Shown here: piece after piece, positions 45,909 through 55,869 of the stretch
Position numbering within the stretch: the first letter of the stretch is position 1
Layout: each line of letters starts with the position of its first letter
DNA from: Scytolyngbya sp. HA4215-MV1
GTDB lineage: Bacteria > Cyanobacteriota > Cyanobacteriia > Leptolyngbyales > Leptolyngbyaceae
Assembly (NCBI GenBank): GCA_019359045.1
Contig: JAHHIA010000004.1
Span: forward strand, 1 to 64,000
DNA: 64,000 nucleotides
Reading direction: 5' to 3'
Position numbers and translations under genes: made by a program
The notes under the pieces: generated by a model
Told to the model about the DNA's origin: nothing
The model's database searches: none
Seen by the model: the letters and a program-made list of their open reading frames with translations, nothing else

Positions 45909-47723
45909 ATGACGCTGGTTCAATCCTCTACCGTCGCACGTCAGGATACGCCTCGCACCGTTGGGCGGCGCTATCAATCGCTTGCCGTAATGCTGTTCGT
46001 CTCCCTATTACTCGGTGGAGCAATTATCAGCCGTTTGGTTTATTTGCAACTCGTTGAGGGAACACGGAATCGGCAGCTGGCAGACGAAAACCGGATTCGA
46101 CTGATTCCCAAGCAACCAGAGCGCGGCAAGATCTTAGATCGGAAGGGACGTATTCTGGCGGGCAGTCGGTTGTCGTTCTCGGTTTTTCTTTGGCCCGTTG
46201 CGACCAAGAAAGAAGAGTGGGCACCGCGGCTCAAACGCTTGTCGAGAATTTTGAATATTCCTGAAAAAGATTTACGGAAGCGACTGGAACAGGTCGGGTA
46301 TCGCTCACCCTCGTTGCTCCGTATTGCGCGAGGAATTAGCCCAGTTCAAGTGACGGCACTGGCAGAGTATGGTAGTGAATTGAAAGGGGTAGAGGTCGAT
46401 GCAGAGGCGGTTCGCTACTATCCCAATGGAGATATGGCAGGTCATGTACTGGGTTATACAGGTGAGGTGAACGATCGCGATCTAACTCAGCATAAAAGCG
46501 AAGGGTATCAGCCCGGAGACATTATTGGGCAGATGGGGGTCGAACTTGCCTACGAACCGCAGCTTCGGGGCGAGTGGGGGGGGCAACAGGTAGAGGTTGA
46601 TGGCTTCGAGCAGGTCGTCAAAATCTTAGGTGAGAAACCTTCTAAACCTGGCAATGACGTACAACTAACGCTAGATCTAGATTTGCAACGGGCTGCTGAA
46701 AAGGCACTGGGAGACCACAAAGGGGCGATCGTGGCGCTGAACCCAAATACGGGGGAAGTGTTGGCAATGGCAAGTCGTCCTGCTTTTGATCCCAACTTGT
46801 TTTCGACCCGTATTACCGAAGCCCAGTGGCAGCGCCTGCAAAGCCAGGATCATCCCTTTGTCAACCGGGCACTGCAAGGATTTCCCCCAGCCAGCACCTT
46901 TAAAATCGTCACTACAACGGCAGGGTTGGAGTCGGGTAAGTTTTCCCCGGATACCGTCCTCAATACCTATCCTTCCATCACCATCGGCGGCATTGAATTC
47001 GGTGACTGGAACCGGGCAGGGTTTGGCCCCCTGAATTTTCCCGGCGCACTGCAATGGAGCAGTGACACCTTTTTCTACCAGGTTGGTATGGGGGTTGGCG
47101 ATCGCACCCTAATCCATTGGACTCGACGGTATGGCTTTGGCAGCAAAACCGGCATTGAATTGGCAAGCGAAGAATCTGCTGGACTCGTTCCCGATGACGT
47201 CTGGAAGCGCAAAGAAATTGGCGAGGGTTGGTTTCAGGGCGATACAGTCAACATGTCGATTGGGCAGGGTTTTTTGCAGGCAACACCGCTCCAGATTGCC
47301 ATGATGTTCTCGGTGCCTGCCAATGGTGGATACCTGATCAAACCGCACTTATCGAAGACTAACCAACCCATTAGTGATTGGCGGCGATCGCTTAACCTAA
47401 AACCGGACACAGTACGTATTCTACGCGAGGGCTTACGTCAGGTGGTGGCTGCTGGCACAGGCGTAGCCCTCAACGTTGCCGATCTCCCCCCCGTTTCTGG
47501 CAAAAGCGGCACTGCTGAAGACTTTGGTCGCGAATCCCATACCTGGTTTGGCGCTTATGCCCCCTCTGATAAACCTGAAATTGTGGTCGTTGCCTTCGGT
47601 GAAAACTCTGGCGGTGGCGGCGGCTCCTTCGCAGCTCCCATGGTCCGTCAGGTGATGCAGGCATATTTTCATCCTGAAAAACCAACCCAAGCCGCAACGA
47701 TCGAGGCAGTGCCAACGGACTAG
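45909..47723 (+). CDS. mrdA: Penicillin-binding protein 2 (class B transpeptidase)
   Basis: A 604-residue class B PBP of the PBP2 type that cross-links peptidoglycan for cell elongation. It has one N-terminal membrane helix (LAVMLFVSLLLGGAIISRLV), the dimerisation domain (RGKILDRKGRILA), and a transpeptidase domain with SxxK (ASTFK), SxD (SSD) in place of SxN, and KTG-type KSGTAE. Start at ATG 45909. SSDTFF in the second motif is common in PBP2. It does not lie in a mre cluster here. Confidence 0.93.
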   Translation: MTLVQSSTVARQDTPRTVGRRYQSLAVMLFVSLLLGGAIISRLVYLQLVEGTRNRQLADENRIRLIPKQPERGKILDRKGRILAGSRLSFSVFLWPVATKKEEWAPRLKRLSRILNIPEKDLRKRLEQVGYRSPSLLRIARGISPVQVTALAEYGSELKGVEVDAEAVRYYPNGDMAGHVLGYTGEVNDRDLTQHKSEGYQPGDIIGQMGVELAYEPQLRGEWGGQQVEVDGFEQVVKILGEKPSKPGNDVQLTLDLDLQRAAEKALGDHKGAIVALNPNTGEVLAMASRPAFDPNLFSTRITEAQWQRLQSQDHPFVNRALQGFPPASTFKIVTTTAGLESGKFSPDTVLNTYPSITIGGIEFGDWNRAGFGPLNFPGALQWSSDTFFYQVGMGVGDRTLIHWTRRYGFGSKTGIELASEESAGLVPDDVWKRKEIGEGWFQGDTVNMSIGQGFLQATPLQIAMMFSVPANGGYLIKPHLSKTNQPISDWRRSLNLKPDTVRILREGLRQVVAAGTGVALNVADLPPVSGKSGTAEDFGRESHTWFGAYAPSDKPEIVVVAFGENSGGGGGSFAAPMVRQVMQAYFHPEKPTQAATIEAVPTD

Positions 47724-47851
47724 GGATTCAGGTGTTAGGAAAAGAGAGGGGAGGGGGGAAGGCAATCAAGCGGGGAGTGTCACCAGCGGATCATCCTCAT
47801 GATTGAAAGTTTAAAACTCAAAACGATTCTCAATACATAACTCGAAACTGT

Positions 47852-48805
47852 ATGTCAAACCGGGTGCAACCGAAACTGATTATTCATGGCGGAGCAGGTA
47901 GCTCACTCAAAGGCAAAGGAGGCGTTGATGCGGTGCGTCAATCGCTCTATCAGATTGTGCGGGAAGTGTACGCATTATTGCTGACCGGGGCGGTGGCAAA
48001 AGAAGCTGTGGTGAAAGGCTGCCAGTTGTTAGAAGATGCCCCCCGATTTAATGCAGGGACGGGGTCTGTGTTGCAGTCAGATGGGCAGATTCGGATGAGT
48101 GCCTCGTTGATGGATGGCGTTGCGCAGCGGTTTAGTGGAGTCATTAATGCCTCTCGCCTGAAAAATCCGATCGATTTGGCATTGTTTTTACAAAATTCGC
48201 CTGATCGGGTGCTTTCGGATCAGGGTGCCGCCTATTTGCTGCGAGAACTTGCCATTCCCACTTATGACCCCTTGACTGACATTCGCTTGCAAGAATGGAT
48301 ACAGGAGCGCGAAGGCAACTTTAGCAAAGAAATGGCAGGGGTTGTGGCTGAAAAGGAACTCGTGGAAGCTGGCGAACCAGGGCGCGGCACGATTGGGGTT
48401 GTGGCATTGGATAGTCAGGGTCATTTGGCAGTAGGTACTTCTACGGGCGGTAAAGGGTTTGAGCGCATTGGTCGCGTCAGTGACTCGGCAATGCCGGCGG
48501 GCAACTATGCAACCCCTCAGGCCGGAATTAGCTGCACAGGCATTGGTGAAGACATTATTGATGAATGCTTGGCGGCTCGGATTGTGGTACGGGTAACGGA
48601 TGGGCTGTCGCTGTATCAAGCGTTGGAACGATCGTTTGCTGAAGCGATCCGTAACCAACGAGATTTTGGCGCGATCGGGCTGGATTGTACGGGCGCGATC
48701 GGCTGGGGCAAAACCAGCGAAGTTCTGCTAGCGGCTTATCACAATGGGACAGAGATCGGAGACACCCTAGAATTGGCAAACGGAATGGTCGTAGGCGGTT
48801 GCTAA
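47852..48805 (+). CDS. iaaA: Isoaspartyl peptidase / L-asparaginase
   Basis: A 317-residue plant-type (Ntn-hydrolase) asparaginase that cleaves beta-aspartyl dipeptides and asparagine, some from cyanophycin breakdown. The start LIIHGGAGS, the auto-cleavage site GRGTIGVVALD with nucleophile Thr, and the substrate loop VGTSTGG are all present. It would be processed into two subunits. Start at ATG 47852. The neighbours are unrelated. Confidence 0.94.
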   Translation: MSNRVQPKLIIHGGAGSSLKGKGGVDAVRQSLYQIVREVYALLLTGAVAKEAVVKGCQLLEDAPRFNAGTGSVLQSDGQIRMSASLMDGVAQRFSGVINASRLKNPIDLALFLQNSPDRVLSDQGAAYLLRELAIPTYDPLTDIRLQEWIQEREGNFSKEMAGVVAEKELVEAGEPGRGTIGVVALDSQGHLAVGTSTGGKGFERIGRVSDSAMPAGNYATPQAGISCTGIGEDIIDECLAARIVVRVTDGLSLYQALERSFAEAIRNQRDFGAIGLDCTGAIGWGKTSEVLLAAYHNGTEIGDTLELANGMVVGGC

Positions 48806-49074
48806 AACGCAAACTTTTACAAAAGTTGAAGCTCCGTAGTAACTCTTAATGCAATTCCCCCCTTTTACCGCAAGGACATTGGTACACTGAGATTCGTAAT
48901 CATTTATGTGCTTACACGGACTCAATTTGATGGCGTTTCGTTGACCTCCCTGCATCAACGCCAATTTGCGAGTAGCTTGGTGGAACTAGGGTTCAGATTT
49001 CCTCGATGGAAATCTCTCTAGACCATTCCCACACTTTTAGACGCCAAAGTTAACCAAAAGAGTTAAGAGGACTC

Positions 49075-50151
49075 ATGGTAGATTCCCTCAAGAAACCCGT
49101 TTTTGAAGAGATGCGCCCTGGGATTAAATCCCCAGCCAAAGAAACCATTCTCACGCCCCGGTTCTACACAACCGACTTCGACGAAATGGCAAAGATGGAT
49201 ATCTCTGCCAATGAAGATGAACTTAGGGCAATTTTAGAGGAGTTTCGGGTTGACTATAACCGTCATCACTTTGTTCGGGATGCAGAGTTTGAACAATCCT
49301 GGGACCACATTGATGGCGAAACCCGTAAGCTTTTCGTCGAATTTCTAGAGCGCTCTTGCACAGCAGAGTTTTCTGGCTTTTTGCTCTACAAAGAATTGGC
49401 ACGCAAGCTCAAAGGCAAAAACCCAGTGCTGGCAGAGTGCTTTAACCTCATGTCACGAGATGAAGCCCGTCATGCTGGCTTTTTGAACAAAGCTTTGTCT
49501 GACTTTAATCTTCAGCTCGATCTAGGCTTTTTGACCCAGAGCCGCAGCTACACCTTCTTCAAACCCAAGTTTATCTTTTACGCAACTTATCTTTCCGAGA
49601 AAATTGGGTACTGGCGCTATATCACTATCTATCGTCATCTTGAAGCGCATCCAGAAGATCGGGTTTATCCCATCTTCCGGTTCTTTGAGAACTGGTGCCA
49701 GGATGAAAACCGACATGGAGATTTTTTTGATGCGGTGATGCGGGCTCAGCCTCAGATGCTGAATGATTGGAAAGCGAAATTGTGGAGCCGTTTCTTTTTG
49801 CTATCTGTGTTTGCCACGATGTATCTCAACGATATTCAGCGGGCTGATTTCTATCGATCGATTGGGCTAGACGCACGAGAATATGACATCCACGTCATTG
49901 AAAAAACCAATGAAACTGCTGGTCGTGTCTTCCCGATCGTCCTAGATGTCAACAATCCAGAGTTCTACAAGCGTTTGGATGTTTGTGTTCAAAACAACGT
50001 CAAGCTGACGGACATTGTGAACTCGACCTCGCCCAAGTTTTTGCAATTCTTCCAAAAACTGCCTTACTACCTCTCTAATGGGTGGCAATTCCTGCGACTT
50101 TATTGGATGAAGCCGATCGATGCACCATCCCTTCAGAACGCTGTTCTTTAG
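49075..50151 (+). CDS. acsF: Mg-protoporphyrin IX monomethyl ester oxidative cyclase
   Basis: AcsF is the aerobic cyclase of chlorophyll synthesis that makes the fifth ring. The 358-residue protein shows the di-iron helices [30 protein letters not shown] and [12 protein letters not shown] with all ExxH ligands. Its length is usual. The start ATG 49075 follows a leader of about 270 bases; AAGAGG lies just upstream. A clear terminator follows at 50223. The gene requires oxygen, which fits a free-living cyanobacterium. Confidence 0.96.
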   Translation: MVDSLKKPVFEEMRPGIKSPAKETILTPRFYTTDFDEMAKMDISANEDELRAILEEFRVDYNRHHFVRDAEFEQSWDHIDGETRKLFVEFLERSCTAEFSGFLLYKELARKLKGKNPVLAECFNLMSRDEARHAGFLNKALSDFNLQLDLGFLTQSRSYTFFKPKFIFYATYLSEKIGYWRYITIYRHLEAHPEDRVYPIFRFFENWCQDENRHGDFFDAVMRAQPQMLNDWKAKLWSRFFLLSVFATMYLNDIQRADFYRSIGLDAREYDIHVIEKTNETAGRVFPIVLDVNNPEFYKRLDVCVQNNVKLTDIVNSTSPKFLQFFQKLPYYLSNGWQFLRLYWMKPIDAPSLQNAVL

Positions 50152-50222
50152 TTCTGAATACGTCCGCAGAAATGATTGATTCTGTTGATTGCTCAAATAT
50201 GAGCTTATCCCTCTTGGTTATC

Positions 50223-50252
50223 ACGGTTCTGCTAATTGCAGAGCCGTTTTTT
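50223..50252 (+). terminator. Rho-independent terminator of acsF
   Basis: ACGGTTCTGC and GCAGAGCCGT form a 10-bp stem (one G-T pair) with the loop TAATT, followed by a run of T (TTTTTT). It lies 72 bases after the acsF stop and 37 bases before the next gene. Confidence 0.85.
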
Positions 50253-50288
50253 GTTGCGATAAACCGTTAAATTTGGGGAGTCGAGAGA

Positions 50289-51272
50289 ATGTCAATGGAT
50301 TGCTGCAGACCCTACTGGGAAGCACTGGGGATCGTTTGCTGGCTGGGAATTGCTCCCGTTCATGGAATGACCGTTTATGCACAGACTGATCACACCCAGA
50401 TGACGCTAGAACCAGTCAAGCTAGTTACTCAAGATGGGGAGGTGCTCCCTCATAATCCCTTACCAGCGATCTCGCAATCTTCATTAGCCCCAGCCGGCTC
50501 AACCATTCGAGTCGTCATGCCTAGCCCTGCTGATCACCAAGCGGTTTCGCTCGCTCCAACCTCTATCTCACCAAACTCCGTCACAAAATTAGCCTCTTCA
50601 GGGGTGCCTATCGCCCTCCCTCCCGAAATCCGATCGCCGATCATCAATCGGGCGATCGCGGAAACGCCTCCCCCTGCTAACCCGGATCTCGACCTTAAAC
50701 CCGAAATCACGAACAACAGCCCCGTTTTACGGCGCTGGCTGAAAAAAATTCCGAATGTGCAAGCAGAGATTGCCAACGATCCCAGCTTTCGCACCCGCAT
50801 CCGCCTGGGTTACACCGATTTTTCTGATAAAGGAGGAGGCATCAGTATTGGGCTAGAAGATCTCTTTCTACCACCAACCCGTTTAACCCTCAATGCCGAC
50901 TACCAGACCAACTTTAAGGACGATCGCAATAGTTGGGGAGTAAATTTTCGTTATTATTTACGTCCTTTAGGAAGCCGCTTTAACCTGGCTCCGATCCTAG
51001 GGTATCGCCATGTACAGTTAGATCGGGATACGGCATCGGGACTCGATCTCGGACTCAGAGCGGTCCTTGTTCTTTCTCGCAAAGGTGCTGCAGAAATAGC
51101 GCTGGGTCAAAGCTGGGTGGCACCCACCCGCGAGACCGAGATGGGGTTAACAACCTTCTCATTCGGGTATGCGTTAACGCCACATCTCAGGTTGTCTACC
51201 GAATTTCAACGTCAAAATGCTCGACAACAGAAAGAAAGCCGGGTTGGCATTTTTTTAGAGTGGATGTTTTGA
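50289..51272 (+). CDS. Putative outer-membrane beta-barrel protein
   Basis: A 327-residue protein with an N-terminal signal-like segment (LGIVCWLGIAPVHGMTVYAQ), a Pro/Ser-rich linker, and a C-terminal half with amphipathic strands (RIRLGYTDFSDKGGGISIGL, LTLNADYQTNFKDDRNSWGV, HLRLSTEFQRQNARQQ) that ends in Phe (FLEWMF). A final Phe is typical of proteins inserted by BamA. It probably forms a small outer-membrane barrel. I do not know the family. Start at ATG 50289 or at M3. Confidence 0.7.
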   Translation: MSMDCCRPYWEALGIVCWLGIAPVHGMTVYAQTDHTQMTLEPVKLVTQDGEVLPHNPLPAISQSSLAPAGSTIRVVMPSPADHQAVSLAPTSISPNSVTKLASSGVPIALPPEIRSPIINRAIAETPPPANPDLDLKPEITNNSPVLRRWLKKIPNVQAEIANDPSFRTRIRLGYTDFSDKGGGISIGLEDLFLPPTRLTLNADYQTNFKDDRNSWGVNFRYYLRPLGSRFNLAPILGYRHVQLDRDTASGLDLGLRAVLVLSRKGAAEIALGQSWVAPTRETEMGLTTFSFGYALTPHLRLSTEFQRQNARQQKESRVGIFLEWMF

Positions 51273-51283
51273 ACCTCGAGGCG

Positions 51284-52699
51284 CTACTGATTGCCCCAAT
51301 CTTTGCCGATACGAATGGTTAAATCAGATTCCAAATCGCCCACTGAAGCGGCTTCAATTTGACCTAAGCCCAACGTTTTTTTCAAATCGGCTGCCGCTTG
51401 GAGATCTCCCTGTTGCACAATAATTTGAGTTTGAGCTTGCGAATCTGTCCAATCATCTACCAGATAAGCATTGTAGAAGCCCAAATTAGACAAGCGATTC
51501 AGCATTTGGCTGCCTGCTTTAGGGTTACCAGAGGCGTTCTGTACCGCAATCCGTAAAGAATTGGCGGCACGGGAGGGGGTGGCATCCTGTGCGCCCAGTT
51601 TGAAGTAATCTCGCATGACTCGATCGCGCCCCACCAGATCCATAATCCAATAGCTGGCGATAAATTCATCAGGGGCACTAAACCGCCCTGGCAACATCAC
51701 CATTTTGAAGTTCTCTTTATCCATCCCCAACCCCATATTGATCAGTGCCAACATTTCTTCGGGGGATAGGTTGGTATCGATATACTTTTGCATCACTTTG
51801 AGAATGCGAGGAATATGAGGGATCACCATCGGATTGATCAGTTGTCCTCGTAGCGCTTTGAGCAAGGCTTGCTGACGCTGCACGCGACCAATATCGCCAT
51901 AGGCATCATTACGAAATCGGGCAAATTGCTCAGCCTGAGAACCATTCAGCGTTTGCCAGCCCTGCTTCAGGTCAATTTTAAGCTTCTGAGTCTGATCGGT
52001 GTAGGACATGGGCTTGGGCACATAGACCCGAACTCCCCCCAGCAAATCGACCAGTTCTCGGAATGCATCCGTACTGACCCGCACATAGCGATCGACCGGA
52101 ACCTCATTGAGCGTCTTGCTCACAACTTGTGCAGCCAGAGCAGGACCCCCAATCACGTTGGCATGGTTAATTTTGACGGTGCCTTCATTGGGGATTTGTA
52201 CCTGGGTATCGCGAGGAATCGACAACATACTGACTGATTTGTCAGTGGGATCGAGGTGCAATAGCAGCATCGTATCGCTACGACCCGAAAAAATTTCTTC
52301 TGAATCTGCTTTAGCTCCGGGGACACGATCGATGCCCATCACCAACACATTGACAGGGCGGGTGAGCTTGTAGCGTAGAGTGCCGTGCCAGAGTCCGCCA
52401 AAAGGACGGAAACCAGAGCCAGAAGAGGGAGCAAGCATCGAAGGCAAGGGGGTAATCATTGCCAGAGTCAAACCAGCGGCAGCGGAGGCAATGGTCACGC
52501 TTACCAAGGCAAAACCCTTACACAATGTACCCAGCGGCGATCGTTTAGCAGAAGGAACAGGCATCGGCAGAGCAGGGGGTGGGATTAAAGCTTGCTTGAC
52601 CACAGGAAGCGACTGATCGAATTCATTTGAAAGCGTTTTCTCCTGAGGCTTTGACTCATGATTAAGCTGCTCCACTCCATCCACCATTCTGCGCTCCAT
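51284..52699 (-). CDS. LytR-CpsA-Psr family cell-wall ligase
   Basis: A 471-residue LCP protein with a cytosolic N-terminus, one membrane helix (GFALVSVTIASAAAGLTLAM), the LCP catalytic domain (NVLVMGIDRVPG, RSDTMLLLHLDPTDKSVSML, SIPRDTQV, NHANVIGGP, RFRNDAYGDIGRVQRQQALL) and a C-terminal LytR_C domain (LRIAVQNASGNPKAGSQML, YNAYLVDDW). LCP enzymes attach glycopolymers to peptidoglycan outside the cell membrane. It ends 11 bp from the convergent barrel gene. The start may be M1 or M5. Confidence 0.92.
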   Translation of the reverse strand: MERRMVDGVEQLNHESKPQEKTLSNEFDQSLPVVKQALIPPPALPMPVPSAKRSPLGTLCKGFALVSVTIASAAAGLTLAMITPLPSMLAPSSGSGFRPFGGLWHGTLRYKLTRPVNVLVMGIDRVPGAKADSEEIFSGRSDTMLLLHLDPTDKSVSMLSIPRDTQVQIPNEGTVKINHANVIGGPALAAQVVSKTLNEVPVDRYVRVSTDAFRELVDLLGGVRVYVPKPMSYTDQTQKLKIDLKQGWQTLNGSQAEQFARFRNDAYGDIGRVQRQQALLKALRGQLINPMVIPHIPRILKVMQKYIDTNLSPEEMLALINMGLGMDKENFKMVMLPGRFSAPDEFIASYWIMDLVGRDRVMRDYFKLGAQDATPSRAANSLRIAVQNASGNPKAGSQMLNRLSNLGFYNAYLVDDWTDSQAQTQIIVQQGDLQAAADLKKTLGLGQIEAASVGDLESDLTIRIGKDWGNQ

Positions 52700-52823
52700 G
52701 CTGAATAATCAATTCTAGTTCGATGCAATTTACAAAACTCAACGCGATTATAGCGCGGTCACTTCCCGATCCCCATCTTTATGAAGGGAGAAATCTGACC
52801 ATTGGTTCATTCGAGCTGGCAAA

Positions 52824-53372
52824 TCAATGATCCGGTACTTTCTGGGCAACCGCTTGCCGCTCAGCCAAAAAGTCGATTTTGATGGGAGGAGAACCCAATT
52901 CCAGCGAACCTTGCAGAACTTTTTGTTGAAGCGTTGCTTGCAGTTTGACTGAGATCGGGGCATTGCCTGAGCAAATCGTCGTTTCTGAGTGGGTCATTCC
53001 CCGCTTGGCATGAAGATAAGCGGGTAAAACTTGACCCACTAGCACCAGGTTCGGTGTATGCCAGCGTCCAATTAACGTTGCTGGGTGATCTGTCTTGACA
53101 GTCGGTTCAAACGCTTGGGTTGTTCCGGTTGAGGCAGCCATTTGTGAAAAAGACGCATTCAGATAAATCCCTGATTGATGTAAATTCAAGCCAACCGAGT
53201 TGGGGAGTAGGCAATCCGGCAGGCTGCTGCGCGTCACTCGATAGTGCCCTTCAATGGGCGGTGGGGCTGTGAGTCGAGTTTCACCGAAGGTTGAAACCAT
53301 GCTGAATAGAATCACAACCAATGCAAATGTAGTGCTGTAGAACGCCAGAAATTTAGGGCTAAAACGGCTCAT
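52824..53372 (-). CDS. Membrane-anchored protein of unknown function
   Basis: A 182-residue protein with an N-terminal helix (FLAFYSTTFALVVILFSMVS) that anchors or exports it, and a soluble domain with two Cys (PDCLL and TICSGN) that could form a disulfide. I do not recognise the family. The start ATG 53372 overlaps the TGA of the antiporter gene (ATGA), so the two genes are translationally coupled and may work together. Confidence 0.7.
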   Translation of the reverse strand: MSRFSPKFLAFYSTTFALVVILFSMVSTFGETRLTAPPPIEGHYRVTRSSLPDCLLPNSVGLNLHQSGIYLNASFSQMAASTGTTQAFEPTVKTDHPATLIGRWHTPNLVLVGQVLPAYLHAKRGMTHSETTICSGNAPISVKLQATLQQKVLQGSLELGSPPIKIDFLAERQAVAQKVPDH

Positions 53373-55579
53373 GGTAAGGTTAGCTGAGATTTGCTGGAAG
53401 CGGAGGAGTGGAGATGGGTGTGCCTGCTGGGAAAACAAGGCAGATGAGAGTTGGAGCCATCATATTTACGCGTAATCAATAAGGAAGAATGGCACTGTAC
53501 TGAGAGTTCATCGGTATAACCGCCTAAAGTTTGCCGTTCGAGTCCCCATTCACGACTCACCCCCACGATCGTTAAATCCGCACTGATCGACGCTTTGACC
53601 ACTGCCTGGAGGGCTTGATTCGTCTGCGTTACAGGAATGTGAATGCGATCGCGCAAATTCGCCGGTAAGGGGTGCAGGAAAGGCTGCAATTGATTGCTGA
53701 TGTCGTTTTCGGTCAGGTTTTCTGGTGTAATTTGCAGAATGGTCAGGTGACAATTTTCATGGTTGATTAATAGCCGCACCGCCAATTCCAGACTCAAGTG
53801 GCTATGAATATCGTCCACATAGGGAACCAACAAACTTTCTAATTTGTTGTGCTGACGATCGACAAAGACCGCCGTATCCGTCTTCGCCAGGTTTAGAATT
53901 TGCCCCACCCGCCCACCTAAGCGATTTTTGCTAAAGGCGGGACGGTGCCAGCCAACCAAAATCAGATCGACCTTTTCCAGATCAGCAATCTCGACTGTCG
54001 TGCTAGAAACATCATTCGACACCTGAATGATGGGATGAATCCATTGGCGCAGTTCGGCAGGTTGGAGGGTATCGACCAGGGCATCAATCTCAACTTGTCG
54101 TCTGGCAATTAAGCGATCGACTTCTGTCGGTGTGCTTTCAAAAGCGTAGTCTTCCTCTAGCTGAATCAGACTGAGGGGATAAACCGCAGCCGATTGCAAC
54201 TGATCAGCCCCGATTCGGTTGCCCAGAGCCAGTTCCCCAGCCAACCGAATTAGGCCTTGTTGGGTTTTAGGATTCGCGATCGGCACCAGTACTCGGTAAA
54301 CCGATGCAGCACTTTCGGTGTCTTCAACGGTCGCCTCTGGCTCTAGCGTATCCAGTTGAATCTGTCGCTTGGGGTAGACCCATTCCAGCATTGGCGAAGT
54401 CATGACTGTCGTAGACAGCGCCATAATCACCAACATGGTAAACATCAAGGGTGAAATCACATTCAGGCTCAAACCAATATTGAGCACAATCAATTCTGTC
54501 AAACCGCGGGTATTCATCAACCAGCCCAATGCCTGGGCTTCGCGGTTGTCGATGCCGCAAACTCTTGCAGCCACGTAGGTGCCACAATATTTACCGACCA
54601 CTGCTACCAGCAATACCACGCCACACAGTAGCCAGAGTTCCCAACTGTTGAGCAAGCCAACTTGGGTGCGTAAACCGCTATAAGCAAAGAAAACAGGCAA
54701 TAAAAAAGTCAGGACAAAATCTTCCGTTTTCTGTGCCAGTTCTCGTGTCAATCCTGCATTTTTGGGCATCACTGCCCCTAGTAAAAAGGCACCAAAAATT
54801 AGATGAATGCCAATCAATTCCGTGATTAAGGCAGACGCAACCACTGCCATATAAATCCCCGCCAGTAGGGATTGGGAGAGCCGCCGCCGCCGATCGTAAT
54901 ATTTCGATAATCGTTGTAAGAACTGCCGCCCTAAGGTAACCATGAAACCGATGTAGAGCAGCGCAGTCAAAATTGTGGGGAGGGCATGGAGCATATTGTT
55001 GGTGCGGGTAACGGCGATCGCCAATGCTAACAAACACCAGGCAGTGACATCATCCACCGCAGCACAAGTCAACGCCAGAGCACCCAACCGAGTCCCTTGA
55101 AGATTGTTCTCTGTGATAATTCTCGCCAATACTGGAAAGGCGGTAATCGACATTGCCGATCCCAAAAATAGGGCAAAAGCAGTAAAGGAAACCGCATTAC
55201 TCGAAACCAACGGATACAGCAGCAATGCCAGCAAAGACCCTAAGGAAAATGGCACCAAAATGCTGACATGAGAAGTCAGAATGGCAACGTTCAACTGTCC
55301 CCGCAAATACTTGGGGTTCAACTCTAGCCCAATCAAAAACATAAAGAAGATTAGCCCTACCTCTGACAGCACCTCCAAAAAAGGCACCGCTTCGGCAGGA
55401 AAGAGCGCAGTTGCAAAATCAGGTGCTATCAACCCTAAGAGCGAAGGACCTAAGATAATCCCAGCAATGATTTCACCAATTACCATGGGTTGTTTAATCC
55501 AGCGGCAACCCAATCCAATTAACCGAGATAACCCAATCACAACCAAAACTTCAACCAAAACCAGGATGGCTGTTTTCAT
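53369..55579 (-). CDS. Cation/proton antiporter (CPA2) with USP-like C-terminus
   Basis: A 736-residue CPA2 antiporter (KefB/NapA type). The first 385 residues have about 12 membrane helices with FMFLIGLELNPKYLRGQ, TCAAVDDVTAWCLLAL (the conserved Asp pair region) and NTRGLTELIVLNIGL. The C-terminal 330 residues carry two universal-stress-protein-like domains (VYRVLVPIANPKTQQGLIRL; VDLILVGWHR; DLTIVGVSREWG). It would exchange Na+ or K+ for H+. I place the start at ATG 55579 (MKTAILVLVE). Confidence 0.92.
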   Translation of the reverse strand: MKTAILVLVEVLVVIGLSRLIGLGCRWIKQPMVIGEIIAGIILGPSLLGLIAPDFATALFPAEAVPFLEVLSEVGLIFFMFLIGLELNPKYLRGQLNVAILTSHVSILVPFSLGSLLALLLYPLVSSNAVSFTAFALFLGSAMSITAFPVLARIITENNLQGTRLGALALTCAAVDDVTAWCLLALAIAVTRTNNMLHALPTILTALLYIGFMVTLGRQFLQRLSKYYDRRRRLSQSLLAGIYMAVVASALITELIGIHLIFGAFLLGAVMPKNAGLTRELAQKTEDFVLTFLLPVFFAYSGLRTQVGLLNSWELWLLCGVVLLVAVVGKYCGTYVAARVCGIDNREAQALGWLMNTRGLTELIVLNIGLSLNVISPLMFTMLVIMALSTTVMTSPMLEWVYPKRQIQLDTLEPEATVEDTESAASVYRVLVPIANPKTQQGLIRLAGELALGNRIGADQLQSAAVYPLSLIQLEEDYAFESTPTEVDRLIARRQVEIDALVDTLQPAELRQWIHPIIQVSNDVSSTTVEIADLEKVDLILVGWHRPAFSKNRLGGRVGQILNLAKTDTAVFVDRQHNKLESLLVPYVDDIHSHLSLELAVRLLINHENCHLTILQITPENLTENDISNQLQPFLHPLPANLRDRIHIPVTQTNQALQAVVKASISADLTIVGVSREWGLERQTLGGYTDELSVQCHSSLLITRKYDGSNSHLPCFPSRHTHLHSSASSKSQLTLP

Positions 55580-55869
55580 AGAGGGAGGGGACAAAGTTAG
55601 GGAACAACCGCGATGCTGAAAAATGTCTAAATTTAAGCATCATCGACTAAATTACCAGTTAAATCTGGCTTTGATGACTGCTTTGTCTAGTTCGGTAAAC
55701 AAGAGGTCTCCAGTAGATAAAAAGACCTCACAAATTCCGAGGCCTCCGTGGCATTTGGGCGACTCTACTTAAGATTCCTTGTGTGAAGACGAGTCATTTG
55801 CCACCAGATCTAGTACTCTAGTGCCAGGTTCGTGTTACTCAACCCCTTCTTGCGCGATCGGCTCTAGTT